A stretch of DNA of 64,000 nucleotides from Flavobacterium macacae (GTDB lineage Bacteria; Bacteroidota; Bacteroidia; Flavobacteriales; Flavobacteriaceae), in contig NZ_RQVR01000006.1 in the NCBI RefSeq assembly GCF_003865365.1, positions 1 through 64,000 on the forward strand, written 5' to 3'. This document shows, piece after piece, positions 8,110-16,916 of the stretch (its first letter is position 1; every line of letters starts with the position of its first letter). Below the pieces are notes generated by a model. That model saw only the letters and a program-made list of their open reading frames with translations, was not told where the DNA came from and searched no databases. Position numbers and translations under genes: made by a program.

Positions 8110-8739
8110 TTAGAATTTATATCCAATACCAATTTGGAAAACAGAGTTGGTGATTTTATTATCAGAATCATTCCTGTCTTCTAAGATTTCAGTTACACCT
8201 TGTGTATACCTTGCGGATGCAAACAATCCCATTTCAGTTTGGAACGTTACACCACCGGCAAAACCAAATTCAAAATCTTTTGCAGCATCAGTTACAGTAT
8301 CTCCTCCGTCACCTGTTGGATCTGAATCAATTTCTTCGTTTACTAAGAAACCAAATTGCGGACCTGCTTCAATACTAAATCCTTTGAATAAATACACTTT
8401 TGCAAGAACTGGCACGTTGATGTAGTCTAATTGATATTCATACTTACGTTCTCCAAGTAACGGAATATTTTGTGTTACTTCAAAACCTTGACCAGAATAT
8501 AATGCCTCTACTTGAAGTGAGAACATTTCTGCCAATGGAAATTCGGCCAATGCCCCTACGTGAAAACTTGTTCTAGAATCTGGGCTGTCAAATCCGTCGC
8601 CATTAACGGTTGCAAAGTTAACTCCACCTTTTACACCAAAACTAGGTGTCATTGATCTTGTGTTGTCTGCTTCTTGTGCGTTTGCTGTAACTGCTACTAA
8701 CATCATTGTTCCTGCGGTAATCTGTTTTAATAGTTTCAT
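8110..8739 (-). CDS. PorT-like outer-membrane beta-barrel protein
   Basis: About 209 residues counted from the ATG at 8739, which opens a good signal peptide (MKLLKQITAGTMMLVAVTANAQ). An upstream ATG (8769) would add ten residues ahead of it and is less likely. Barrel strands follow the same plan as its neighbours: FGVKGGVNFATV, FHVGALAEFP, FSLQVEALYSGQGF, YINVPVLAKVYLF, FSIEAGPQFGFLV, FASARYTQGVTEI, VFQIGIGYKF. An acidic loop (DSDPTGDGGD) lies between strands and may bind metal, which is inference. It is a tandem paralogue of the gene at 8951-9577. Confidence 0.85.
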   Translation of the reverse strand: MKLLKQITAGTMMLVAVTANAQEADNTRSMTPSFGVKGGVNFATVNGDGFDSPDSRTSFHVGALAEFPLAEMFSLQVEALYSGQGFEVTQNIPLLGERKYEYQLDYINVPVLAKVYLFKGFSIEAGPQFGFLVNEEIDSDPTGDGGDTVTDAAKDFEFGFAGGVTFQTEMGLFASARYTQGVTEILEDRNDSDNKITNSVFQIGIGYKF

Positions 8740-8950
8740 AATTGTTATTTTTAAGGGTTTGTATTTCAAAATTAGTATCAGAACCGACCTTGAAATTCTA
8801 AAATTTTCTTAATTCACAAAGTATTAACTATTTGATTTGTAATTATGTAAAAAATATGGTTATGGTATAAACTTTTTTATTAATAGTGTAAATTAATATG
8901 CATGCATACATTCGATATTCAAGAAAGTAGCGTTCAGAATAAATAAAAAG

Positions 8951-9577
8951 TTAAAATTTATAGCCTATCCCAAACTGAATTACCGTATTTTTTGCATTAG
9001 AGCCTTCGATTATTTCTCTAAAACCTCTAGTGTACCTTCCATTTATGAAAATACCGCTTTCAAATTGAAAACTTAAGCCTCCAGATAATCCAAAATCAAA
9101 ACAATTTGTTTGCTGTAAAAGGGAAGATTCTGCATCGTTCTCACTTATCCTAAAATCATCTTGTACGCGAAGGCTGAATTGCGGTCCCGCATCTAAGCTA
9201 AAACCACGAACAATATAATACCGCGCCAAAACAGGTACTGTTATATAGTTGACTTTATATATTGATTTAAACCTTTCTTCAGAAATCATTTCTCTTTTTT
9301 CAAAACCTTGCTGGGAATATATGATTTCGGGCTGGATGGAAAGTAAATCCTCAATAATCGGAAATTCATAAGAAGCGCCCACATAAAAGCTTGTTCTTGC
9401 ATCAGGTGCTTTTTTTAAATCGCCTTGGGAAACCGTTGAAAAATTGAAACCAGCTTTTACGCCAATCCCCAATTTAGTTATTACTACTTTGGAACTATCA
9501 GAAACTTTTTCATCTTGACCATAAGAAGCTGTGTGTGAAAGAGCAATTGTGAGATATATTGCATTGAAAAACTTCAT
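8951..9577 (-). CDS. PorT-like outer-membrane beta-barrel protein
   Basis: A protein of 208 residues with a signal peptide ending TASYGQ, then the shared strand order (IGVKAGFNFSTV, SFYVGASYEFP, LSIQPEIIYSQQGF, YITVPVLARYYIV, FSLDAGPQFSLRV, FINGRYTRGFREI, VIQFGIGYKF). It is more diverged than the other two copies and carries a basic loop (EKREMISEERFK). The 180-base gap to the gene at 8110-8739 suggests each copy has its own promoter. It lies divergently next to xerD. Confidence 0.85.
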   Translation of the reverse strand: MKFFNAIYLTIALSHTASYGQDEKVSDSSKVVITKLGIGVKAGFNFSTVSQGDLKKAPDARTSFYVGASYEFPIIEDLLSIQPEIIYSQQGFEKREMISEERFKSIYKVNYITVPVLARYYIVRGFSLDAGPQFSLRVQDDFRISENDAESSLLQQTNCFDFGLSGGLSFQFESGIFINGRYTRGFREIIEGSNAKNTVIQFGIGYKF

Positions 9578-9642
9578 AATTAGTTATTTTTGTTTGATAT
9601 ATTAAATTACCTCATTTAAAAAAGCTTACCTGAATTTTAACA

Positions 9643-9650
9643 TAACTTTG
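9643..9650 (+). promoter_or_regulatory. -7 element (TAACTTTG) almost touching the xerD start
   Basis: TAACTTTG ends only four bases before the ATG at 9655. If used, transcription would begin at or next to the start codon. No TTG lies at the -33 distance, so confidence is limited. Confidence 0.4.
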
Positions 9651-9654
9651 ATTG

Positions 9655-10554
9655 ATGTCAAATTGGACCACTTACATAAAAAGTTTCCAGTCTTATATGA
9701 AGATTGAAAGAGGATTGTCAAAAAACACTATTGAAAATTATACTTTTGATATTGAAAAATTGACAGATTTCTTAGAAAGGAATCATCTTTCTTTTAATCC
9801 AATAAATATTACTGAAGAAATTGTACAGCAATTCATTTATGAAATTTCAAAATATGTGAATCCTAGTTCGCAAGCGCGTATCATTTCGGGACTGCGCAGT
9901 TTCTTCTTATACCTAATTTTTGAAGAGTATCGAACCGATAATCCTATGGAATTAATCGAAATTCCAAGAATAGGCCGAAAACTTCCAGATACGCTATCGA
10001 CTCAAGAAATTGACATTTTGATTGAAGCTGTTGATTTGTCTTCAAATGAAGGCGAGAGAAATCGTGCCATTCTGGAAACGCTTTATGGTTGTGGTCTTCG
10101 CGTATCTGAATTAATTTCATTAAAAATTTCGGATTTGTTTTTTGAGGAAGGTTTTATTAAGGTCAGCGGAAAAGGAGATAAGCAACGATTTGTTCCAATT
10201 GGGAATTTGACGCAAAAATATATAGGGATTTACAAAGCAACAAGTCGTTCTTGTTTGAACATTCAAAAAGGCCACGAAGATACATTATTCTTAAATCGAA
10301 GAGGGAAGCAGTTGACTCGAGCGATGATTTTTACCATAATTAAGGACTTGGCTGTGAAGACGAATTTAAAGAAAACAATAAGTCCCCATACTTTTAGGCA
10401 CTCTTTTGCTACGCACCTTTTAGAAAACGGGGCTGACCTTCGATCCATCCAATTGATGTTAGGCCACGAGTCAATTACCACAACAGAAATTTATGTTCAC
10501 TTGGATAGAAGACATCTGGCTCAAATTTTAAACGTATTTCACCCAAGAAAGTAA
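9655..10554 (+). CDS. xerD: Tyrosine recombinase XerD
   Basis: A site-specific recombinase that, with a partner recombinase, resolves chromosome dimers at dif. It has 299 residues from the ATG at 9655 (a TTG at 9652 is also in frame). The SAM-like core-binding domain is at about 1-95 and the catalytic domain at 110-295. All active-site residues are present: R149 (GLRVSEL), K173 (SGKGDK), H245 and R248 (PHTFRHSFATH), H271 (LGHES) and the nucleophile Y280 (TEIYVHLDR). The complete set and the standard length argue for the housekeeping enzyme, not an integrase of a mobile element. Confidence 0.92.
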   Translation: MSNWTTYIKSFQSYMKIERGLSKNTIENYTFDIEKLTDFLERNHLSFNPINITEEIVQQFIYEISKYVNPSSQARIISGLRSFFLYLIFEEYRTDNPMELIEIPRIGRKLPDTLSTQEIDILIEAVDLSSNEGERNRAILETLYGCGLRVSELISLKISDLFFEEGFIKVSGKGDKQRFVPIGNLTQKYIGIYKATSRSCLNIQKGHEDTLFLNRRGKQLTRAMIFTIIKDLAVKTNLKKTISPHTFRHSFATHLLENGADLRSIQLMLGHESITTTEIYVHLDRRHLAQILNVFHPRK

Positions 10555-10593
10555 CCATTCAACGATTTTAAGTTTTTTTTGCGAATATGTTCA

Positions 10594-10623
10594 TTGCTAC
10601 GTAACATATCCTCTATATTTTTG
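10594..10623 (+). promoter_or_regulatory. Promoter of the histidine kinase / response regulator pair
   Basis: TTG at 10594-10596, a 19-base spacer and TATTTTTG at 10616-10623 match the Bacteroidota consensus. The start codon is 27 bases downstream. Confidence 0.7.
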
Positions 10624-10650
10624 CAGTACCAAACCAAAAAATAACTATTC

Positions 10651-12174
10651 ATGCTTTTTGATAACAGCTCAAATTCATGTGAATCTGAAGCGCAGACCCA
10701 ATTTTATGAAAAACTTCTGAAAGAAATTCCAGATTTAATTTTTCAATTTAAGATTGAGGATGACAACACTTATACGATGCCTTTCGTAAGTCACTCGGCT
10801 ATGGAGATATATGGGTTTGGCCAAGATCAATTAGAAAAAAATGCAGAACGTGTCATAACGGATAGGATTTTAAAAGTAGATGTACCTGGTTTTTTGAAAT
10901 CAGTTTTAAAATCTAAAAAAAATCTAGAACGATGGACTCATGAATATAGGGTAAACCTGCCACATAAGGGTATCCGCTGGTTAAAAGGTTCTGCAAAACC
11001 AGAAGCCCTGGAAGACGGAAGTGTTGTCTTTTATGGGAGAATTACAGACATAACTGCCAATAAAGAACAAGAATTAAAATTAGTCCTATCTGAAAGACGT
11101 TTTGAATCTGCATTGGAAGCTTCGCTAGGCGGTGTTTGGGAATGGAATCTAAAAGATAATTCTGTTTTTTATTCATCGCAATCTTTAAAGATATTGGATT
11201 TAGATTTTGTGGATTCAATAGATTCTTTTGAAAAATGCATCTCAAAAGTACATCCTGATGATTTGGGGCAATATCTTTTAGATATTGATTTGCATTTAAA
11301 GGGGGAAACTGCTTTTTATGAAAATTCGCATAGAATTCGGGGCAAGACCGGAAATTATAAGTGGATTTTGGATCGAGGAAAAGTCATTGAGACTGATGAA
11401 AATGGGAACCCGACCAAATTAATAGGTACGCACACTGATATTGGATCGCAAAAAGAAAAGGAAGATGAATTGCAAAAAACCCTCGATATTGTTGGTGAGC
11501 AAAACAGTCGCTTATTAAATTTTGCGCATATCGTTTCTCACAATCTTCGTTCACACGCAGGTAACTTGTCCATGTTGTTAGATTTGGTTGATGACATTGA
11601 AGATACGTCTGAAAGAGATGAGGCACTGGGGCATTTGAGAACAATTTCAAATGATTTGACGCAGACCATAAACCATCTCAATGATTTAGTGAGTATTCAT
11701 ACAGAGATTAAAATTATCAGGGAAAACTTGAACTTAAATGAATTTTTCCAAAGAACATTAAATGTCCTCAGTGAAAAAATTAATAATCATGGAGTAAAAA
11801 TTTTGAATGAAATACCGAAGGACGTATTCATCGATTACAATCCTGCGTATTTGGAAAGTATTCTTTTGAATCTGACTACAAATGCGATCAAATATTCAGA
11901 TCCAAAGAGGAGATTGGAAATTAAATATTCTTTTAGTTCAAACGAAGGAAAAAAAATGCTCACAATTTCCGATAATGGAATCGGAATCGATTTAAAAAAG
12001 AATAAAAATTCAATTTTCGGAATGTATCAGACATTTCACCACCACCCTGACGCCCGCGGAATTGGTCTTTTTATAACGAAAAATCAAGTCGAGGCAATGG
12101 GCGGAAGAATTGAAGTGGAAAGTGAAGTTGGAATAGGTACGGCATTTAAAATATATTTTAATGAAAAAGTTTAA
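10651..12174 (+). CDS. Soluble PAS-domain sensor histidine kinase
   Basis: A cytoplasmic kinase of 507 residues with no membrane segment. PAS1 spans about 20-145 (LIFQFKIEDDNTYTMPFVSHSAMEIYG region, with PAC motif VVFYGRITDIT) and PAS2 about 145-275 (FESALEASLGGVWEWN; LIGTHTDIGSQ). The phosphoacceptor is H297 in a SHNLRSHAGN box common in flavobacteria. The ATP-binding domain has the N box NLTTNAIKYS, the G1 box DNGIGID and the G2 region GIGLFITKNQ. It overlaps the response-regulator start by 14 bases, so the pair is almost certainly translated together. PAS ligands are not predictable from sequence. Confidence 0.9.
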   Translation: MLFDNSSNSCESEAQTQFYEKLLKEIPDLIFQFKIEDDNTYTMPFVSHSAMEIYGFGQDQLEKNAERVITDRILKVDVPGFLKSVLKSKKNLERWTHEYRVNLPHKGIRWLKGSAKPEALEDGSVVFYGRITDITANKEQELKLVLSERRFESALEASLGGVWEWNLKDNSVFYSSQSLKILDLDFVDSIDSFEKCISKVHPDDLGQYLLDIDLHLKGETAFYENSHRIRGKTGNYKWILDRGKVIETDENGNPTKLIGTHTDIGSQKEKEDELQKTLDIVGEQNSRLLNFAHIVSHNLRSHAGNLSMLLDLVDDIEDTSERDEALGHLRTISNDLTQTINHLNDLVSIHTEIKIIRENLNLNEFFQRTLNVLSEKINNHGVKILNEIPKDVFIDYNPAYLESILLNLTTNAIKYSDPKRRLEIKYSFSSNEGKKMLTISDNGIGIDLKKNKNSIFGMYQTFHHHPDARGIGLFITKNQVEAMGGRIEVESEVGIGTAFKIYFNEKV

Positions 12175-12559
12175 TGATGTTTATGTAGTTGATGATGATA
12201 AAATTTATCATTTCATACTTAAGAATCTGTTGAAGAAAAATAACATCGAAGTAAATTCTCGTTTTTTTATAAACGGTGAAGATGCGATTAAAAATTTGAA
12301 AGAAAATTCAAATAATGAAAGCGGTCTTCCTGATTTGATTCTTTTAGATATCAATATGCCAATCATGGACGGATGGCAGTTTTTAGAAGAATATAAAAAG
12401 ATAAAAGGGACATTGAATAAAGAAACAGTTATTTATATGGTAAGCTCTTCGAACAGTCCATTTGATCTTGATCGCGCAAAAGAATTTCCGGATGAAGTGA
12501 AAGATTATTTTTTAAAGCCAGTTTGTCTTGAAGATATTTGTCGTATTTTCTTGAATTAA
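12161..12559 (+). CDS. Single-domain response regulator
   Basis: A receiver domain of 132 residues with no output domain. The acidic pocket is D11-D13 (VVDDDK), the phosphoacceptor is D63 (LLDINMPIMDGW), the switch Ser is in MVSSSN, and the conserved Lys is in FLKPV. It is the partner of the kinase whose 3' end it overlaps. With no DNA-binding part, it probably acts by protein contact or as a phosphate relay. Single-domain regulators of this sort paired with PAS kinases are frequent in flavobacteria (established), but the downstream target is unknown. Confidence 0.9.
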   Translation: MKKFNDVYVVDDDKIYHFILKNLLKKNNIEVNSRFFINGEDAIKNLKENSNNESGLPDLILLDINMPIMDGWQFLEEYKKIKGTLNKETVIYMVSSSNSPFDLDRAKEFPDEVKDYFLKPVCLEDICRIFLN

Positions 12560-12576
12560 AGAAATTATTCATAAAT

Positions 12577-12614
12577 AAAAAAAGCTCATCAAATTGAATT
12601 GAGGAGCTTTTTTT
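12577..12614. terminator. Bidirectional terminator between response regulator and rny
   Basis: The outer stem AAAAAAAGCTC / GAGCTTTTTTT is extended inward by CATCAA / TTGAGG pairing with one mismatch. It separates the convergent genes. Confidence 0.85.
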
Positions 12615-12630
12615 ATGGAAGTTGATCAGA

Positions 12631-14217
12631 TTACTTGGCGATATTAACCGCTCTGGTTTCTCTAATTACAGTAATTTTTACTTGTCCAGGATACGTCATT
12701 TCAGTCTGGATTTTTTGAGAAATATCAAAAGATAAGCTTGAAGCATTGTCGTCAGAAACTTTTTCACTTTCCACGATTACGCGAAGTTCCCTTCCGGCTT
12801 GAATTGCATAAGCGCTTTTCACACCTTGGAATCCGTAAGCAATATCTTCAAGGTCTTTCAATCTTTGGATGTAAGAATCCAACACTTGACGTCTAGCTCC
12901 CGGTCTTGCGCCAGAAATGGCATCACAAACTTGAACGATTGGAGAAAGTAATGATTTCATTTCAATCTCGTCGTGGTGCGCTCCAATGGCGTTGCAAACT
13001 TCTTCTTTTTCACCATATTTCTCCGCCCATTGCATACCTAACAATGCGTGTGGCAAATCACTTTCTGTATCTGGCACTTTACCAATATCGTGAAGTAGAC
13101 CAGCTCTTTTCGCTAATTTTACATTCAATCCAAGTTCGGCAGCCATGATGCCGCAAAGCTTGGAAACTTCACGAGAGTGTTGCAATAAATTTTGTCCATA
13201 AGATGAACGGTATTTCATTCTTCCTACCACTTTAATCAATTCTGGGTGCAAGCCGTGAATTCCTAAATCGATAACAGTTCTTTTTCCAACTTCAATGATT
13301 TCATCGTCAATTTGTTTGGCTGTCTTGGCAACCACTTCTTCAATTCTCGCTGGGTGAATACGTCCGTCAGTAACCAATTTGTGTAATGCCAAACGAGCAA
13401 TTTCTCTACGAACTGGGTCAAAACAAGAAAGAATAATTGCTTCTGGAGTGTCATCAACAATGATTTCAACACCAGTTGCTGCTTCTAAAGCGCGGATATT
13501 TCTACCTTCACGGCCAATGATTCTACCTTTTACATCGTCAGATTCAATATTGAAGACAGACACGCAGTTTTCAACAGCTTCTTCCGTTCCAACTCTTTGG
13601 ATAGTATTGATGATGATTTTTTTAGCTTCTTGCTGTGCTGTCAATTTTGCTTCTTCAAGCGTATCTTGAATATAAGACATGGCACCGCTTTTGGCTTCTG
13701 CCTTAAGGCTTTCCACCAATTGTTCTTTTGCTTCTTCAGCAGACAATCCAGAAATTACTTCTAATTGTTCTACTTGGCTTTTGTGAAGCCTGTCAATTTC
13801 CGCCTGTTTTTTATCTAAAATTTCAATTCGGGCATTGTAGTCCGTGATTTTAGTTTCAAATTCATCTGTCGTTTTTTTAGCTCTCGCCAGTTCATTTGAC
13901 ACTTGAGATTCTTTGTCTCTTGCTCTTTTTTCAGCTTCAGCTGTCTTTTTTTCTTTTTCGATCATTGCTTTATCTCTTGAAAGAATCACTTGTTCGTGTT
14001 CTGCTTTCAATTCGATAAATTTCTCTTTTGCCTGAAGTATTTTAGTTTGTTTTGTCGTTTCAGCTTCTGCTTTTGCATCTTTTAAGATCGAGGTTGCTTC
14101 TTTTTTTGCATTTTTAATTAGATTAGAGACGTTGCTCTTTTCTAATAGTTTTGCAATGATGAAACCGCCCGCAAGTCCTACGATTCCTGAAATGATTATA
14201 ATTAATGTACTGTCCAT
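12631..14217 (-). CDS. rny: Ribonuclease Y
   Basis: A membrane-anchored endoribonuclease that starts mRNA decay. It has 528 residues: an N-terminal membrane helix at about 4-24 ([21 protein letters not shown]), a long charged coiled coil at about 30-200, a KH RNA-binding domain around 215-280 ([15 protein letters not shown]) and an HD phosphohydrolase domain around 340-440 with the metal-binding HD in LLHDIGK. Length and domain order match the family. It lies downstream of zapA and the 6S-like RNA on the same strand. Confidence 0.95.
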   Translation of the reverse strand: MDSTLIIIISGIVGLAGGFIIAKLLEKSNVSNLIKNAKKEATSILKDAKAEAETTKQTKILQAKEKFIELKAEHEQVILSRDKAMIEKEKKTAEAEKRARDKESQVSNELARAKKTTDEFETKITDYNARIEILDKKQAEIDRLHKSQVEQLEVISGLSAEEAKEQLVESLKAEAKSGAMSYIQDTLEEAKLTAQQEAKKIIINTIQRVGTEEAVENCVSVFNIESDDVKGRIIGREGRNIRALEAATGVEIIVDDTPEAIILSCFDPVRREIARLALHKLVTDGRIHPARIEEVVAKTAKQIDDEIIEVGKRTVIDLGIHGLHPELIKVVGRMKYRSSYGQNLLQHSREVSKLCGIMAAELGLNVKLAKRAGLLHDIGKVPDTESDLPHALLGMQWAEKYGEKEEVCNAIGAHHDEIEMKSLLSPIVQVCDAISGARPGARRQVLDSYIQRLKDLEDIAYGFQGVKSAYAIQAGRELRVIVESEKVSDDNASSLSFDISQKIQTEMTYPGQVKITVIRETRAVNIAK

Positions 14218-14237
14218 GTTTGTTAAGGTTTGTGTAT

Positions 14238-14398
14238 AAAAAAAGCCTACATTAGGAGATTGTATAAACTCGATAAGACAAGTTTTGAGCTAACTCGCTG
14301 TTCAAGCTTCCTTACTTAAAAGGCTTGCTATAGTAGCGATGATTTGCTCATTCTAAATTGTTAGTGTTGAGTTTACCAAATATGAACTAATGTAGGCA
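14238..14398 (-). ncRNA. ssrS: 6S-Flavo type RNA
   Basis: The zapA-rny gap holds a structured RNA. The ends pair perfectly over 11 bases: GCCTACATTAG at 14245-14255 with CTAATGTAGGC at 14387-14397. On the minus strand the 3' arm is followed by a run of T, giving an intrinsic end. An approximately 155-nucleotide rod with closing ends is the shape of 6S RNA, which mimics an open promoter and binds RNA polymerase. A Bacteroidota-specific 6S-Flavo family has been described, and 6S genes lie next to zapA in other phyla. Strand and identity are inferred from the T-run, gene context and size; a covariance search would decide. Confidence 0.72.
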
Positions 14399-14430
14399 GT
14401 ATTTTAGTCTATGTTTAAGAACGTTTTTTA

Positions 14431-14724
14431 TTATTTGTCAAGATAACTTGCTAATAAGTCATTAATCTTTTTCAACCTTTCATTGGCTTCTACATTGTCT
14501 GCAGAAGAATCAATCTGTTTTTGCTCCAATTGCGATGCAAATTGCAAAGCGCACATGGCCAAAACATCTTGTTTGTCGCGAACCGCATAATTTTCTTCAA
14601 ACTGTTTAATCATAATATCAATTTTTTTTGAAGCGCTTCGCAGTCCTTCTTCCTGAGACATTTCTACTGTCAAAGGATACACCCGGTCTGCAATTGATAT
14701 TTTAATTCTAAGCTTGTCGTCCAT
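14431..14724 (-). CDS. zapA: Cell division protein ZapA
   Basis: A 97-residue protein that bundles FtsZ filaments at the division ring. The N-terminal half (about 1-45) is the compact ZapA head (KLRIKISIADRVYPLTV), with EEGLRSASKKID and a helix containing DVLAMCALQFASQLEQ. The rest is coiled coil. Only five bases separate it from the upstream coiled-coil gene, indicating one operon, with the 6S-like RNA just downstream. Confidence 0.88.
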   Translation of the reverse strand: MDDKLRIKISIADRVYPLTVEMSQEEGLRSASKKIDIMIKQFEENYAVRDKQDVLAMCALQFASQLEQKQIDSSADNVEANERLKKINDLLASYLDK

Positions 14725-14729
14725 AGTTG

Positions 14730-15020
14730 CTAATCTGAAAGCTGTGCTATACAGTAATCAATCTCACGGATTAATGAATTTATCTTAAGCTTTGTATCTT
14801 TTTTATTTTCTTCACTGCCCAATAATGAATTTGCGATTTTAAGCGATTCGTGCTGTGCTTTTAACGCCTCCATTTCTGTTGACTGCTTTTGCATAACCAT
14901 TGCGGCTTGATTTAATTCTTGTTGCATTGCTCTCGAGGTTTTTTCTAAACCATCAATCTTCGCTAATAATTTTTCGAGCTTGCTTTCAAGAGTATCAATG
15001 ATTTGCGCAATTTCACTCAT
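14730..15020 (-). CDS. Small coiled-coil protein upstream of zapA (ZapB-like)
   Basis: About 96 residues, almost entirely heptad-rich helix (IDTLESKLEKLLAKIDGLE, then QQELNQAAMVMQKQ), with a short C-terminal helix (LKINSLIREIDYCIAQL). The ATG at 15020 suits the promoter at 15048-15078 better than the in-frame ATG at 15029. Position directly before zapA and coiled-coil character suggest a partner in the division ring comparable to ZapB, but there is no diagnostic motif and this is inference. Confidence 0.65.
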   Translation of the reverse strand: MSEIAQIIDTLESKLEKLLAKIDGLEKTSRAMQQELNQAAMVMQKQSTEMEALKAQHESLKIANSLLGSEENKKDTKLKINSLIREIDYCIAQLSD

Positions 15021-15047
15021 CTGAATCAAAATTCATTACTTAATTTA

Positions 15048-15078
15048 CAAAACTACAATTCCTAATTTATTATTGCAA
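15048..15078 (-). promoter_or_regulatory. Promoter of the zapA operon
   Basis: Read on the minus strand: TTG, a 20-base spacer, then TAGTTTTG at 15055-15048. It fits the Bacteroidota consensus and lies about 28 bases before the preferred start codon. Confidence 0.65.
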
Positions 15079-15204
15079 TATTTTTCTTTACTATTTATGA
15101 TATTCTCTTTCTTTTATTGTAATAATTTGTAAAATAGCAAGTTATAAGATTTTTACTTTTCAATTTTATCTATTGCTATTTTTTTTATATTAGCAAAAAC
15201 CTTT

Positions 15205-16902
15205 ATGATGCGAAACAGCCTGTTATTTATCCTATTTTCAATGTCCGTTTTTGGACAGACGGAGTACCCAAAAGATTATTTTCGTTCACCGCTAGACATT
15301 CCTCTTTTTCTGTCAGGAACTTTCGGAGAACTCCGTGGCAACCATTTCCACGCGGGCTTGGATTTTAAAACCCAGCAAAAAGAAGGATTGAATGTTTACG
15401 CATCGGCAGATGGTTATGTTTCTCGAATTAAAATTTCCACTTGGGGTTATGGAAAAGCAATTTATGTCACGCATCCCAACGGTTTTACTACAGTTTATGG
15501 ACATCTTTCAAAAGCTTCGCCCGTAATTGAAGCTTACATCAAAAAAAATCAATACGCCCAAAAAGCCTTTGAAGTCGAAATGAATCCAAAAGAAGGCGAA
15601 TTGGTTTTCAAAAAAGGAGATATCATCGCTTTTTCCGGAAATTCAGGCGGTTCTGGAGGGCCACATTTGCATTTTGAAGTACGGGATTCAAAAACAGAGA
15701 AAACCATAAATCCAATGCTTTTTGGTTTTGATAAAATGGTTTCTGATACAAAATCTCCAATAATCAATAATTTGGTCGTGTATCCCATTGGGGATAGCTC
15801 CAGCGTCAATCAAACCCAAAGACCTTTAGAAGTAAGTCTTACGCAACAAAAAGACGGAAGCTACATCAGTGAAAAAATCATTGCCAACGGAAAAATTGGC
15901 TTCGGAGTGAATACCTACGATCTTTTTGATAAATCATATAACAAAAATGGCGTGTTTCAAGTTCGTGCGCTTTGCAACGGAAAGCCTTATTTTGGTTACA
16001 AATTTGATACTTTTTCATTTGATGAAAGCAGGTACATCAACGCTTTGATTGATTTTACGCGTTATAAAAGAACGGGCCAAAGAGTGCAACGGCTTTTTAT
16101 GGCAGAGCCTTATTTGTTGAGCCTTATTACTTCGAATAGTACGTATGGTATGATTGAAGTGAAGCCGAATTTATATCAAAATCTTCAAATTGAGGTTTCT
16201 GATTTTCATCAAAATAAGAGCGTAATCAATATCCCGATTCAGTATTCAAATCTTCCAGCTACCATTTTAAGGGATGAAAAACGTTCTGATTATTTCTTGA
16301 AAGCCAGAAAGGACCATAGTTATGCCAAAGATAATGTGACTGTTTTTATTCCTGCCGGAACATTTTATGATGATTTTTATATCGATTTTGATGTAAAAGA
16401 TAGCGTTCTTTTGCTTCACAACGAGTCGATTCCGGTGCACAATAACATTACAATTACTTTTGACGATGCCACTTTGTCCGAAGCGGATCGCGAGAAAACA
16501 TTCATTGCTTCACGCGAAGGAAAACGTCTTGGATATAATAAAACCTACAGAAAAGGAACTGTTTTTACGACATATACCAAAGATTTAGGCGCTTTTATTT
16601 TGGCAAAAGATACAACTGCGCCAAGAATCAGCAATCCAAATTTTGTGGAAGGAAAATGGATCAGCAGTCAGAAAAAATTGGAAATTTATATTTCAGATAA
16701 TTTATCAGGAATTGCAGAATATAACGGATATTTGAACGGCAAATGGATTTTGTTTGAATATGATTACAAAACCAAGAAGCTTTCCTATGATTTTGCAGAC
16801 GATATTGCAGATAACGGGCGAAATGATTTAAAGGTTGTGGTGACTGATAATTTAGGAAATTCGGCTACCTTTGAATCGCATTTTTTTAGAAATAAACAAT
16901 AA
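15205..16902 (+). CDS. M23 family metallopeptidase
   Basis: An exported zinc peptidase of 565 residues. The signal peptide ends SMSVFGQ (about residue 18). The LytM domain is at about 35-175 with a complete zinc site: H49 and D53 (HFHAGLD) and H156 in HLHFEV, with H154 and H100 as catalytic candidates. The remaining 390 residues form beta-rich repeats without a named domain, including an Ig-like C-terminal part (TTAPRISNPNF, ISDNLSGIAEYNGYLNGKW). It probably cuts peptidoglycan cross-links in the periplasm. A TonB receptor begins 14 bases downstream, so the two are cotranscribed. Confidence 0.88.
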   Translation: MMRNSLLFILFSMSVFGQTEYPKDYFRSPLDIPLFLSGTFGELRGNHFHAGLDFKTQQKEGLNVYASADGYVSRIKISTWGYGKAIYVTHPNGFTTVYGHLSKASPVIEAYIKKNQYAQKAFEVEMNPKEGELVFKKGDIIAFSGNSGGSGGPHLHFEVRDSKTEKTINPMLFGFDKMVSDTKSPIINNLVVYPIGDSSSVNQTQRPLEVSLTQQKDGSYISEKIIANGKIGFGVNTYDLFDKSYNKNGVFQVRALCNGKPYFGYKFDTFSFDESRYINALIDFTRYKRTGQRVQRLFMAEPYLLSLITSNSTYGMIEVKPNLYQNLQIEVSDFHQNKSVINIPIQYSNLPATILRDEKRSDYFLKARKDHSYAKDNVTVFIPAGTFYDDFYIDFDVKDSVLLLHNESIPVHNNITITFDDATLSEADREKTFIASREGKRLGYNKTYRKGTVFTTYTKDLGAFILAKDTTAPRISNPNFVEGKWISSQKKLEIYISDNLSGIAEYNGYLNGKWILFEYDYKTKKLSYDFADDIADNGRNDLKVVVTDNLGNSATFESHFFRNKQ

Positions 16903-16903
16903 T

Positions 16904-16911
16904 AAAGAGGA
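16904..16911 (+). promoter_or_regulatory. Visible Shine-Dalgarno-like AAAGAGG before a TTG start
   Basis: AAAGAGG lies six to seven bases before the TTG at 16917. Flavobacterial genes seldom show such a site, so it supports this unusual start codon. Confidence 0.5.
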
Positions 16912-16916
16912 CACAT

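Noticed and set aside
8762..8950. Possible attachment site or small RNA between two barrel genes
   Set aside because: AT-rich with ordinary promoter-like words only; no hairpin with a U-run.
9655..10554. XerD-like gene as a mobile-element integrase
   Set aside because: Standard length, complete active site and housekeeping neighbours favour the chromosomal enzyme.
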